Source: Chloroflexota bacterium
GTDB taxonomy: Bacteria > Chloroflexota > Chloroflexia > QHBQ01 > JADMIH01
Direction: 5' to 3'
DNA: 19,891 bases
NCBI GenBank assembly: GCA_015478675.1
Contig: JADMIH010000055.1
Location: 1 to 19,891 of the forward strand
Shown here: one piece after another, positions 6,585 to 13,104 of the stretch
Numbering within the stretch: position 1 is the first letter of the stretch
Layout of the letters: each line of letters begins with the position of its first letter
Translations under genes and position numbers: made by a program
Notes under the pieces: model-generated
Database searches by the model: none
What the model saw: the letters and a program-made list of their open reading frames with translations, nothing else
Told to the model about the DNA's origin: nothing

Positions 6585-7070
6585 TCAATCTTCAGAATAA
6601 ATATCGAGTGTTTTGCTGCCCAGCTTCGGATCGAAACCGGGGAAGGGCTTGCGAGTGTCCCACTGCTTAAGACGTCTCGCCTCGTCTTTTGTATACAGGT
6701 CGCTGCCTTGCATTGCATACTGGTCGAAAACAGAGGAGTATGCGCCACCGGGCGCCCCGTCGCGTCGCATGCCATCGGAGCCGTAGGTGCCATAGTAGGC
6801 GACTGTAAGAGGCGCTTTGGACTCAGCGGGAATAACTGTTTCTTGCAAGGGCTGCCAGAGACCGGAGTCGAGCCATTCCTGCTCCTGGCGACCGCGTACT
6901 GTGACTACCCGAAAGACTTTCTTGGTCTTTTTTCCCTTACCGGGTACGGGTTGGGCAGCAACGATGCTAGGGCCTGTTTGCCTGCCACCTGTAGCCTCAA
7001 GAGCTTTAGGGTCGGGAGCAGGCACCCAGGCCCCATCATACCCACGCTGTTTCTTCTTGAAGATCGGCAT
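6585..7070 (-). CDS. Hypothetical 161-residue protein
   Basis: I do not recognise a family. The chain starts with a basic patch (MPIFKKKQRG), is rich in Pro, Gly and Lys up to about residue 50 (PVPGKGKKTKK), then has a short strand-like stretch (VFRVVTVRGRQEQEWLDSG). A Tyr/Gly-rich middle (VAYYGTYGSDGMRRDGAPGGAYSSVFDQYAMQ) and a charged C-terminus (KDEARRLKQWDTRKPFPGF) follow. It has no membrane segment, no cysteine and no signal peptide, and looks partly disordered. Translation is well supported: a perfect-consensus -35 and a good -10 lie upstream, and AGGAG lies eight nt before the ATG. It precedes the FAD oxidoreductase by 84 bp, with a hairpin between. Confidence 0.75.
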   Translation of the reverse strand: MPIFKKKQRGYDGAWVPAPDPKALEATGGRQTGPSIVAAQPVPGKGKKTKKVFRVVTVRGRQEQEWLDSGLWQPLQETVIPAESKAPLTVAYYGTYGSDGMRRDGAPGGAYSSVFDQYAMQGSDLYTKDEARRLKQWDTRKPFPGFDPKLGSKTLDIYSED

Positions 7071-7130
7071 CTATACTTCTCCTGGCCTCGGACTGAAGGC
7101 TTTTGTTGCATTCTTCTACTAACTGTATGG

Positions 7131-7160
7131 ATGATAGCACGTGATATGCCAGCTTGTCAA
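7131..7160 (-). promoter_or_regulatory. Strong sigma70-type promoter for the 6585-7070 gene
   Basis: On the minus strand: TTGACA (7160-7155, full consensus), an 18-bp spacer and TATCAT (7136-7131, five of six). The leader is about 55 nt. The palindromic element ends 14 bp upstream of the -35. Confidence 0.75.
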
Positions 7161-7174
7161 AGTCTTCACAAAGA

Positions 7175-7355
7175 GTAACTGTTCAGATTTAGGGTGGAGC
7201 AATCTTCCTGGGGTATCTGTACGCCCTCACCTACCCTTACGTACCCTCACCCCATGCCCCCTCTCCCACAAGGGGAGAGGGGGCATGGGGTGAGGGCAGG
7301 TGGCGGCGCACAGGTACCCCAAGAAGGTTACTCCACCCCAACTTTGAACAGTTAC
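7175..7355. mobile_element. MITE-like palindromic element, copy 1 (181 bp)
   Basis: Perfect 11-bp terminal inverted repeats, GTAACTGTTCA (7175-7185) and its complement (7345-7355). The whole element is nearly self-complementary: an outer imperfect stem (about 7192-7232 with 7297-7338) and an inner perfect 24-bp stem (7244-7267 with 7273-7296) around a five-nt loop. It is flanked by the direct repeat CACAAAG (7167-7173 and 7356-7362), as expected of a target duplication. The similarity continues into a third end-like sequence (7363-7376). It contains no coding sequence and would need a transposase in trans. Confidence 0.7.
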
Positions 7356-7428
7356 CACAAAGTGTAATTGTTCAGAACCGCAGTGAGAGGGGCGCATCCT
7401 GGCTGGCCCTGTGCCTTTGCGCTCCTTG

Positions 7429-8250
7429 CTAGCTCCAGCGTGTCAGGATCGCTTCGCGCTGGAAGATGCGGGTTGTCAACCAGAGTGCCAGCAGCGCAAT
7501 CAAGGCTAGCAGGAGAGCGGCAATAAGGGCTATGAATGGGCTGAGCACCAGCAGGCCTGTAATCTGCCCGAAGAAGATGAGCATGATAGGCAGTATCATT
7601 GTAGCTGATATTTGCTGGGCACTGCGTGGATCGCTGACGCGTGATGACACTGCTACGGTGGCGGCCACTACGATCAACGCCAGGAGGGGAGTGCAGAGTA
7701 TGAGGGCTGCGATCCAGCCGGGGCTGATGATGGCAATGAAGACCCTGCTTGATAGTGCTGTGAGGGCCATGCCGAGGGTGAATATAAGTCCAACGAGCCA
7801 TGTGATGGCAACAGCAGGAATAACTGAAGTAAGCATCTTGGCTAGCAACAACTCCCATGTGCGCACAGGCGTCGCCAGCAGGGGCTCCAGGGTGCCGCTC
7901 GTCTTCTCGCCGATGATGCTATATGAAGCGATGACGCTGGGAATGATCACAGGCACAAGGAGCAATAAGATCGAGAACTGCTGCCCTACTATCGCCTGCC
8001 CCAGTTCGGCCCCCGGAAGACCTGCCAACGATGGGTTTACGCCGGGGGTAGCTGTGGGGGTTGGGGAAAGGCTGGACCTGGTGGTGGAGGTTAGAGATGT
8101 ATGTCCGGCCAGATAAGCCAGTACGATTGGCAGCAGAGCAAATATCAACGGCGGAAGGAGTGTACCGAATATGAGGCCGCGCTGCTGCCGCAGCTCCAAC
8201 CATTCCTTGCGGAGGATCAGGACTATTCTATTGAGGGAAGTATCGTTCAT
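7429..8250 (-). CDS. ABC-2 type transporter permease
   Basis: 273 residues. After a cytoplasmic N-terminus (MNDTSLNRIVLILRKEWLELRQQRG) come about six hydrophobic segments: near 27-48, 92-112, 131-151, 165-195, 208-230 and 233-258. A long Ser/Thr/Pro-rich extracytoplasmic loop (50-85) follows the first. The family motif EKTSGTLEPLLATPV (114-128) is the coupling region of ABC-2/NatB-like and Cu-processing permeases. With the ATPase encoded just upstream it should form an exporter; substrate unknown. The ATPase TGA and the permease ATG overlap in ATGA (4 bp), so translation is probably coupled. Extended C-terminus: FQREAILTRWS. A palindromic element lies 73 bp beyond the stop. Confidence 0.9.
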   Translation of the reverse strand: MNDTSLNRIVLILRKEWLELRQQRGLIFGTLLPPLIFALLPIVLAYLAGHTSLTSTTRSSLSPTPTATPGVNPSLAGLPGAELGQAIVGQQFSILLLLVPVIIPSVIASYSIIGEKTSGTLEPLLATPVRTWELLLAKMLTSVIPAVAITWLVGLIFTLGMALTALSSRVFIAIISPGWIAALILCTPLLALIVVAATVAVSSRVSDPRSAQQISATMILPIMLIFFGQITGLLVLSPFIALIAALLLALIALLALWLTTRIFQREAILTRWS

Positions 8251-9221
8251 AGCTTTACATCTCCAGGGTCTGCGCTGAGATCGGTTGGCGTGGTTGTGGG
8301 CAATTTCCCTTCTAAAAGCTCCAAATAAACATCCTCAAGCGAGTGCGACATCGGCTCAATATACTGTATGGGTGCGCCTGCCTGCACCAACGCCTGCACC
8401 AGCAAGGGGTTCTGCCTGTCGGGGTCATCAAGCGTTACGGAGAGAGCGCCATTCTGGGTTGAGACGCCGTGCACGAAAGGGAGCGCGCGAGCGGCGCCAG
8501 TCCAAGGGGCTGCATCGCCTGCCACGCGCACAATAGTGCCCCGGCCAAATAGCGAGCTACGCAAGTTGGCGGGGCTGTCTACCCGCAGGAGTTTGGTGCG
8601 GAAGATCCCTATGAGGTCGCAAAGCTCATCTGCTTCGGGCAGATTATGTGTGGTGAGGAAGATAGTCCTTCCCTCGGAGCGTAGCTCCTTGATAAAGTCA
8701 CGCACTGTGCGTGCGGCTTCGGGGTCAAGCCCGGCAGTAGGCTCATCGAAGAAGACTATCTCAGGCTCGTGCAGCAGGGCACGGGCGATTGCCAGCTTCT
8801 GCCTCATCCCTTTTGAGAAGCTTGCTACTTTATCATCGCGCCTCTCCCACAGGTCAAGCATCGTCAAGTAACGCTCGGCCTGTTCTCTCGCCCTCGGCTC
8901 GCTCACACCATACAGCCCCGCGAAAAAAAGGAGGTTTTGCAGAGCAGTCAAGCGCCCGTACATACCTGGGGCCTCGGTGAGGAGGCCAACAGAGCGGCGT
9001 ATGGCGCTGTCGTCGGGGCCAAGGTGGTGTCCGGCTACGGTGGCTGTGCCGCGAGTAGGAGCGATTAGAGCGGCCAGCATGCGCACGGTAGTTGTTTTGC
9101 CCGCGCCGTTAGGGCCAAGAAAGCCGAAGACCTTGCCAGAGGGGATGGTGAGGGTAAGATCCTCTACGGCCGCGCGCTGCCCGAAAGTGCGGGTTAGCTC
9201 AATGGTCTCAATTGCATTCAT
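8247..9221 (-). CDS. ABC transporter ATP-binding protein (ABC-2 exporter)
   Basis: 324 residues. All nucleotide-binding motifs are intact: Walker A GPNGAGKTT (36-44), signature FSKGMRQK (135-142, the SKGM form usual for DrrA/NatA/CcmA-type ATPases), Walker B IVFFDEPTAGLDPE (155-168), and switch His192 in LTTHNLPEADELCD. The extra C-terminal domain (about 220-310) is the regulatory/dimer region of these exporters. It powers export by the partner permease encoded directly downstream. GGAG lies seven nt before the ATG. The substrate (drug, lipid, Na+, peptide) cannot be told from sequence. Confidence 0.95.
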   Translation of the reverse strand: MNAIETIELTRTFGQRAAVEDLTLTIPSGKVFGFLGPNGAGKTTTVRMLAALIAPTRGTATVAGHHLGPDDSAIRRSVGLLTEAPGMYGRLTALQNLLFFAGLYGVSEPRAREQAERYLTMLDLWERRDDKVASFSKGMRQKLAIARALLHEPEIVFFDEPTAGLDPEAARTVRDFIKELRSEGRTIFLTTHNLPEADELCDLIGIFRTKLLRVDSPANLRSSLFGRGTIVRVAGDAAPWTGAARALPFVHGVSTQNGALSVTLDDPDRQNPLLVQALVQAGAPIQYIEPMSHSLEDVYLELLEGKLPTTTPTDLSADPGDVKL

Positions 9222-9275
9222 GAAGTGGCTCCGCCCGTAGGTGAATGGACTCGTGAAGTGTGAAGAATTAAGGAT

Positions 9276-9284
9276 ATTGTATCA
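9276..9284 (-). promoter_or_regulatory. Extended -10 box for the ABC transporter operon
   Basis: On the minus strand TGATACAAT combines the TGn extension with TACAAT (five of six). It lies about 55 nt before the ATPase ATG. No good -35 was seen. Confidence 0.4.
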
Positions 9285-9462
9285 CATTCTCAAGGGGGCG
9301 GGTAGCACCACGACTTACGCGATAGGCTGCGCTTTATCTTTCAGGATTCGCTTCTCTACTCTATAAATGTTTAGCTCAATTCAGAGTGTAACAGTTCTCA
9401 ATAAGAAGGCTATTTGGGACAAATACACATATATACCGGGCAATGATTCTGAATTAAGCACA

Positions 9463-9491
9463 TAGACGCTCACGTGAGTGGGTGTTATACT
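9463..9491 (+). promoter_or_regulatory. Promoter of glnA with palindrome in the spacer
   Basis: TAGACG (9463-9468), a 17-bp spacer, and TATACT (9486-9491) with a TGT extension. The perfect palindrome CTCACGTGAG (9469-9478) lies within the spacer, a position suited to a repressor or to MerR-like distortion. The remaining interval back to 9222 shows no gene. Confidence 0.55.
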
Positions 9492-9500
9492 CCAGCAGGT

Positions 9501-9520
9501 GGAGAGTTACGGCTCTCTCC
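9501..9520 (+). promoter_or_regulatory. Leader hairpin of glnA
   Basis: GGAGAG (9501-9506) pairs with CTCTCC (9515-9520) around an eight-nt loop, close to the predicted 5' end of the mRNA. It is too small to name as a riboswitch and may only stabilise the transcript. Confidence 0.3.
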
Positions 9521-9561
9521 CTATTGTTTTTGTGTGAATGTCCAAGATCGGAGGTGCTTAC

Positions 9562-10995
9562 ATGGCGCAAGATTTAGAGAAGGCAGTGGCGAATGGCCGC
9601 GAAAAAGGAAAATCGGCTGAGTTGAAGAGGTACTGGACGCCGGAGTCGGCGGGGAATACACGCGAGGCAGTTGAGCAGGTGATGGCGCGCGCGGTTGAAG
9701 ATAAAGTGCGTTTTGTCAACTTGCAATTCACCGACCTGATGGGGATCGTCAAGTCGGTTGCTATACCGATTCACCAGTTTGAGGACGCCTGTCTCAACGG
9801 CAAGTGGTTCGATGGCTCATCAATAGAGGGATTTGCTCGTATAGCCGAATCGGACATGTTTCTAGTGCCGGACCTTTCGACCTGGGCCGTGATGCCCTGG
9901 GAGCGTGCCGACGAGAGCACAGCGCGGGCTATTTGCTGGGTATACAACCCCAACGGTGATCTTTTTGAGGGCGACCCACGCATGGTGCTCGCCCGCGCGC
10001 TCGATTATGCGGCTTCGCTTGGCTACAAGTTCAATACAGGGCCTGAGCTTGAGTTCTTTCTTTTTCGCATGCTGAATGGGCAGATAAGCCCCGAAACTCA
10101 CGATGCAGGCAGCTACTTCGACCTGTCGGGCGATCTGGGTGCGAACATACGTAAGGATATGGTAAATGCTCTGGAGGGGATGGGGATAAAGGTAGAGACA
10201 TCTCATCATGAGGTGGCACGCGGCCAGCACGAGATTGACTTCGAATATGATCACGCCCTCACCACCGCCGACAACGCGGTTACTCTCAAATACACCCTCA
10301 AAGCAATAGCTGCGGAGAGGGGGCTTCACTGCACTTTCATGCCCAAGCCCGTCTATGGCATAAACGGGTCAGGGATGCACACCCACCAGAGCCTGGCGGG
10401 GCTGGAGAGTGGGGAAAACCTCTTTGCTGAGCCTGATGATGCTTATGGTATCTCGCCACTAGCTAAGAAGTACATCGCGGGGCAGCTAAAGCATGCACGT
10501 GGTATGTGCGCTGTGCTTGCGCCGCTCGTCAACTCGTACAAGAGGCTGGTGCCGGGCTACGAAGCGCCTGTTTACATATCGTGGGCGCGGGTCAACCGTT
10601 CCGCGCTGATCAGGGTGCCTAAGAATCGCCCGAACAAGCCCCAGGCTGCGCGTATCGAGTTGCGCTGTCCCGACCCGTCGTGCAACCCATACCTGGCCTT
10701 CGCGGTGATGCTGCGTGCCGGGTTGGAGGGGATAGAGAAAGATATGGAAGCGCCGGAGGCGGTCGAGGAGAACCTTTATCACTTCGATGAGAGCGAACGC
10801 CGCCGCCGCAATATCCAGACGCTGCCGGCCACCCTTCCTGAGGCGCTTGAGGAGATGGAGCGGGATGAGCTTGTGCGCGAGGCTCTGGGCGACCACATTA
10901 CCGACCGTCTGTTGGAGGCTAAGACTGAGGAGTGGAACGACTACCGCCTCCGTGTCAGCCAGTGGGAGCTGGACCGCTATCTCGATATATATTAG
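9562..10995 (+). CDS. glnA: Glutamine synthetase, type I
   Basis: 477 residues from the ATG preceded by GGAGGTG at five nt; an in-frame ATG 24 bp upstream lacks such a site. It joins ammonia to glutamate using ATP, as a cytoplasmic dodecamer. Catalytic and structural motifs are intact: FDGSSIEGFARI (83-94), GPELEFFLF (160-168), HHEV (215-218), GQHEID (221-226), NGSGMHTHQS (268-277), NSYKRLVPGYEAP (324-336), NRSALIRVP (345-353) and RIELRCPDPSCNPYLAF (364-380). Arg93 matches the glutamine-feedback Arg62 of Bacillus GS, and the tail NLYHFDESER looks like the non-adenylylated alpha group. The N-terminus carries about 30 extra residues compared with Bacillus GlnA. It is monocistronic, with its own promoter and terminator. 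Confidence 0.97.
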   Translation: MAQDLEKAVANGREKGKSAELKRYWTPESAGNTREAVEQVMARAVEDKVRFVNLQFTDLMGIVKSVAIPIHQFEDACLNGKWFDGSSIEGFARIAESDMFLVPDLSTWAVMPWERADESTARAICWVYNPNGDLFEGDPRMVLARALDYAASLGYKFNTGPELEFFLFRMLNGQISPETHDAGSYFDLSGDLGANIRKDMVNALEGMGIKVETSHHEVARGQHEIDFEYDHALTTADNAVTLKYTLKAIAAERGLHCTFMPKPVYGINGSGMHTHQSLAGLESGENLFAEPDDAYGISPLAKKYIAGQLKHARGMCAVLAPLVNSYKRLVPGYEAPVYISWARVNRSALIRVPKNRPNKPQAARIELRCPDPSCNPYLAFAVMLRAGLEGIEKDMEAPEAVEENLYHFDESERRRRNIQTLPATLPEALEEMERDELVREALGDHITDRLLEAKTEEWNDYRLRVSQWELDRYLDIY

Positions 10996-11088
10996 GGTAT
11001 GGGTTTTGCGGCCGATATTCCAAACTCTACACCCTCATCCCCTTATCCTCTTAGCACTCTTCTCTGTGTGAAGGGGATGATGAGATGT

Positions 11089-11131
11089 AAAGAGAGCAAT
11101 AACCACGCACGGCGTGGTTATTGCTCTCTTT
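11089..11131 (+). terminator. Strong hairpin terminator after glnA
   Basis: A perfect 20-bp stem (11089-11108 with 11112-11131) closes on a three-nt loop. It begins AAAGAGAG and ends CTCTCTTT, so the T-run lies within the 3' arm and the structure is nearly symmetric. It starts 93 bp past the glnA stop. By its symmetry it could also stop leftward transcription. Confidence 0.8.
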
Positions 11132-11350
11132 GTGAGGAGGAAAGCCTTTCCCATTCGCAATGCATCTTTCCTTAGACGAGCTACAGCAGCCACTTTTCGA
11201 CAGCCGCCTCGTGGGTGTATATTAACGGGAGAGGCAGGTCGTCGGGCGTGCCTGCAAAGAGTGTATTGCGCCACAATCTTAACGTTAGCATTTTGTGAGC
11301 GGTGCGGCAGCGCCCTGCCTTCAAGCAATCAGCAGGAGTGAGTGAGTGAT
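11132..11350 (+). other. Leader region of the MOSC gene, no clear gene
   Basis: A TATATT hexamer (11218-11223) is a possible -10 but its -35 is poor. An open frame running to a TGA at 11339-11341 ends with a zinc-knuckle-like string (FCERCGSAL). It abuts an in-frame GTG (11342) of the MOSC frame. I cannot support it as a gene. Confidence 0.3.
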
Positions 11351-11917
11351 ATGTCCAGAAATGTAACAGTGGTTAGCGAAGATAAGACAAAAGGCGGCTC
11401 TACACCTGTGCGTACAGGAACGGTAGTTGCTGTTGCTTACAGCCGTGAGCTAATAAACGGGGTGGGCAAGGAAACACATGATACGGCCCAGATAACCCGG
11501 TGGGGTATACCGGGGGACAGGCACTACGGCGAGACACGTGTAAGCCGGGGCCATGTAGTGCCTAATAACCGGCCAATTACCGTAGTTGGCGTGGAAGGTG
11601 TGCGCGAGGCTTGCAAGCGCCTTGGAGTGCAGGAGATTCCATATGGGGGCATGGGCGAAAACCTACTCTTTGAGGGGCTAGGCGATCTTGGCGACCTTGA
11701 AGCGGGAGATGAGCTGCATTTGTTCGCCACAGATGGTACACCTGGCGCTGTGCTCCAGGTACGCAAGCAAAACGAGCCATGCTCTAGCTTGATGGTTTAC
11801 CACAAGCAGATGCCAAAGGAGTTATACGGCAAACGGGGCGTGCTCTGCATGGTGTTGCAGGAAGGGAGTGTAAGTACAGGGGACCGAGTAGACGTCAGAA
11901 GAGGTTCGAAAGGGTAG
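11351..11917 (+). CDS. MOSC domain-containing protein
   Basis: 188 residues from the ATG at 11351. A GTG at 11342 is an alternative; AGGAG at 11334-11338 is 12 nt from the ATG but only three from the GTG, so the start is uncertain. MOSC (molybdenum cofactor sulfurase C-terminal) domain features: GIPGDRHYG (52-60), GGMGENLLFEGL (99-110), the Gly/Leu stretch LEAGDELHL, and the conserved Cys144 in NEPCSSL, which in the family binds sulfur or the cofactor. It is a stand-alone MOSC protein like YiiM/YuaD, lacking the beta-barrel and ferredoxin parts. These handle molybdenum cofactor-bound sulfur or N-hydroxylated substrates; the exact substrate here is unknown. It is convergent with the metallophosphoesterase, 14 bp apart. 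Confidence 0.88.
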   Translation: MSRNVTVVSEDKTKGGSTPVRTGTVVAVAYSRELINGVGKETHDTAQITRWGIPGDRHYGETRVSRGHVVPNNRPITVVGVEGVREACKRLGVQEIPYGGMGENLLFEGLGDLGDLEAGDELHLFATDGTPGAVLQVRKQNEPCSSLMVYHKQMPKELYGKRGVLCMVLQEGSVSTGDRVDVRRGSKG

Positions 11918-11931
11918 CAAGGACCGGTCTT

Positions 11932-12714
11932 TCATAAGCCCAGTTCTATTCGGGAGATAAGGCGCGGGGGGAAATCCAGGCTTTTCATGACTGCTTGCGC
12001 TTCCTCGACGGGGTATTCAAGACGGTGATAAGTGAGCGTTGCGCCTTTGGTTTCGGTAGCCGCGCCGTCGGGTATTTCAAGTATCATGTAGGAAGCTCGC
12101 GGGTCGCCGTCGCGTGGCTGGCCTACGCTGCCGGGGTTGATTATCATACGAGAGCCGCCGGCGTCATCGTTGTTATATGGAGTTACGTTGAGGCGAATGC
12201 TCTCGCCAGGCTCAGGTATGGCGGCTTTCACCACGCCGCCTGCATCGCGGAAGACGAGAGGTACATGGGTGTGCCCTACCAGACAGTAGCGCGACTTGAA
12301 GAGGGGGAAGCACTCGGCGGCATCGAAGAGGTCGAGAAGGTACTCCCACATAGGGTCGCGGGGGGAGGCATGCACCACGGTGAAGGCCGACTCCAGAGCG
12401 CGGACGCTTACAGGGAGAGCTTTTATATACTCCATGTTCTGGGGTGTGAGCGTTTCCCGCGTCCAGTCGAGAACGGAGCGGGCGTCGCGGTTGAAGTCAT
12501 GCTCATCAAGCCTGCCCAGCATTCCCCAGTCGTGATTGCCTGCTATGACGAGGGAGGGGTAGCGGCTGATTGTTGAGACGCACTCGTTAGGCTGTGGGCC
12601 ATAGCCGACAAGGTCGCCCAGACACCAGAGCGCATCAATGCTGCCCATCTGCTCAAGGACAGTACGCAAGGCGACGAAATTAGCATGCACATCTGAAACT
12701 ATACCGATACGCAC
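11932..12714 (-). CDS. Calcineurin-like metallophosphoesterase (YfcE/MJ0936-type)
   Basis: 260 residues from a GTG start. The five metal-binding blocks of the family are present in order: SDVHAN (7-12; Asp8, His10), GDLVGYGPQP (33-42; Asp34), GNHD (59-62), VVHASPRD (113-120; His115) and GHTHVP (147-152), followed by the family's NPGSVGQPRDGDPRASY (193-209). It should hydrolyse phosphoesters with a two-metal centre. Close relatives act on cyclic nucleotides or small phosphodiesters, but the substrate is not fixed by sequence. No membrane segment or signal peptide. The ribosome binding site is weak (GGAG too far upstream), but a good promoter lies 40-65 bp upstream. Confidence 0.93.
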   Translation of the reverse strand: MRIGIVSDVHANFVALRTVLEQMGSIDALWCLGDLVGYGPQPNECVSTISRYPSLVIAGNHDWGMLGRLDEHDFNRDARSVLDWTRETLTPQNMEYIKALPVSVRALESAFTVVHASPRDPMWEYLLDLFDAAECFPLFKSRYCLVGHTHVPLVFRDAGGVVKAAIPEPGESIRLNVTPYNNDDAGGSRMIINPGSVGQPRDGDPRASYMILEIPDGAATETKGATLTYHRLEYPVEEAQAVMKSLDFPPRLISRIELGL

Positions 12715-12750
12715 AGGCAGCTAGACCCTTCTCCGGCTATTATCTATGTC

Positions 12751-12780
12751 ACTATATCATATGCGTCGTAAGTGTACCAA
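12751..12780 (-). promoter_or_regulatory. Promoter of the metallophosphoesterase gene
   Basis: On the minus strand: TTGGTA (12780-12775), an 18-bp spacer and TATAGT (12756-12751, five of six). The second palindromic element begins 13 bp upstream of this -35. Confidence 0.6.
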
Positions 12781-12793
12781 GTGGTCAGTGGCG

Positions 12794-13054
12794 GTAACTG
12801 TTCAGAGTAAGCCATGACCCTGCGGGCCACCATTACGAATGAAAATACGAGTGATTTAGCACCCCTCTATACTACTACCCTTCTCATTTTCAGAGGAGTT
12901 GAGGTGCAGGGGCGTCCTTCCCCTCACCCCCAAACCCCCTCTCCCTTCATGGGAGATATACTGCCCAAGAGGAAAGCCCCCTCGCCCTTCATGGGAGAGG
13001 GGGTTTGGGGGTGAGGGGAGGTGAGCGCGGGTAGCGGGCCGCCCGCACAGTTAC
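12794..13054. mobile_element. MITE-like palindromic element, copy 2 (about 261 bp)
   Basis: The left end GTAACTGTTCA (12794-12804) is identical to copy 1. The right end keeps eight bp of the repeat, ACAGTTAC (13047-13054). A perfect 27-bp inverted repeat (12919-12945 with 12993-13019) surrounds a 47-bp loop. A 14-bp segment, CCCTTCATGGGAGA, occurs twice, 42 bp apart (12943-12956, 12985-12998). The inner sequence is the same C-rich/G-rich type as copy 1 (CCCTCACCCC...CCCCCTCTCCC). No target duplication is clear. The open frame within it is repeat-derived. Confidence 0.6.
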
Positions 13055-13068
13055 CAGGTGTGGGTTAC

Positions 13069-13097
13069 TTGCCATAGCGCGCGGGCTGTGATATAGC
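13069..13097 (+). promoter_or_regulatory. Promoter of the DUF2723 gene, probably leaderless
   Basis: TTGCCA (13069-13074, five of six), a 17-bp spacer and TATAGC (13092-13097, four of six). Only seven nt separate the -10 from the ATG at 13105 and there is no Shine-Dalgarno, so the transcript should begin at or next to the ATG. Confidence 0.55.
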
Positions 13098-13104
13098 TTT
13101 ATTT

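Noticed and set aside
9391..9410. GTAACAGTTCTCA near 9390 as a third copy of the palindromic-element end
   Set aside because: It differs at several positions and lacks the G/C-rich core and a partner end.
11114..11341. 75-codon open frame ending in a zinc-knuckle-like FCERCGSAL
   Set aside because: It begins inside the glnA terminator stem, has one Cys pair only and no ribosome binding site.
11995..12576. 193-codon plus-strand frame opposite the metallophosphoesterase
   Set aside because: Antisense shadow of a gene with all five family motifs intact.
12814..13014. 66-codon open frame with repeated PSPFMGE-type peptide
   Set aside because: It is a translation of the palindromic repeat element, a well-known source of false gene calls.
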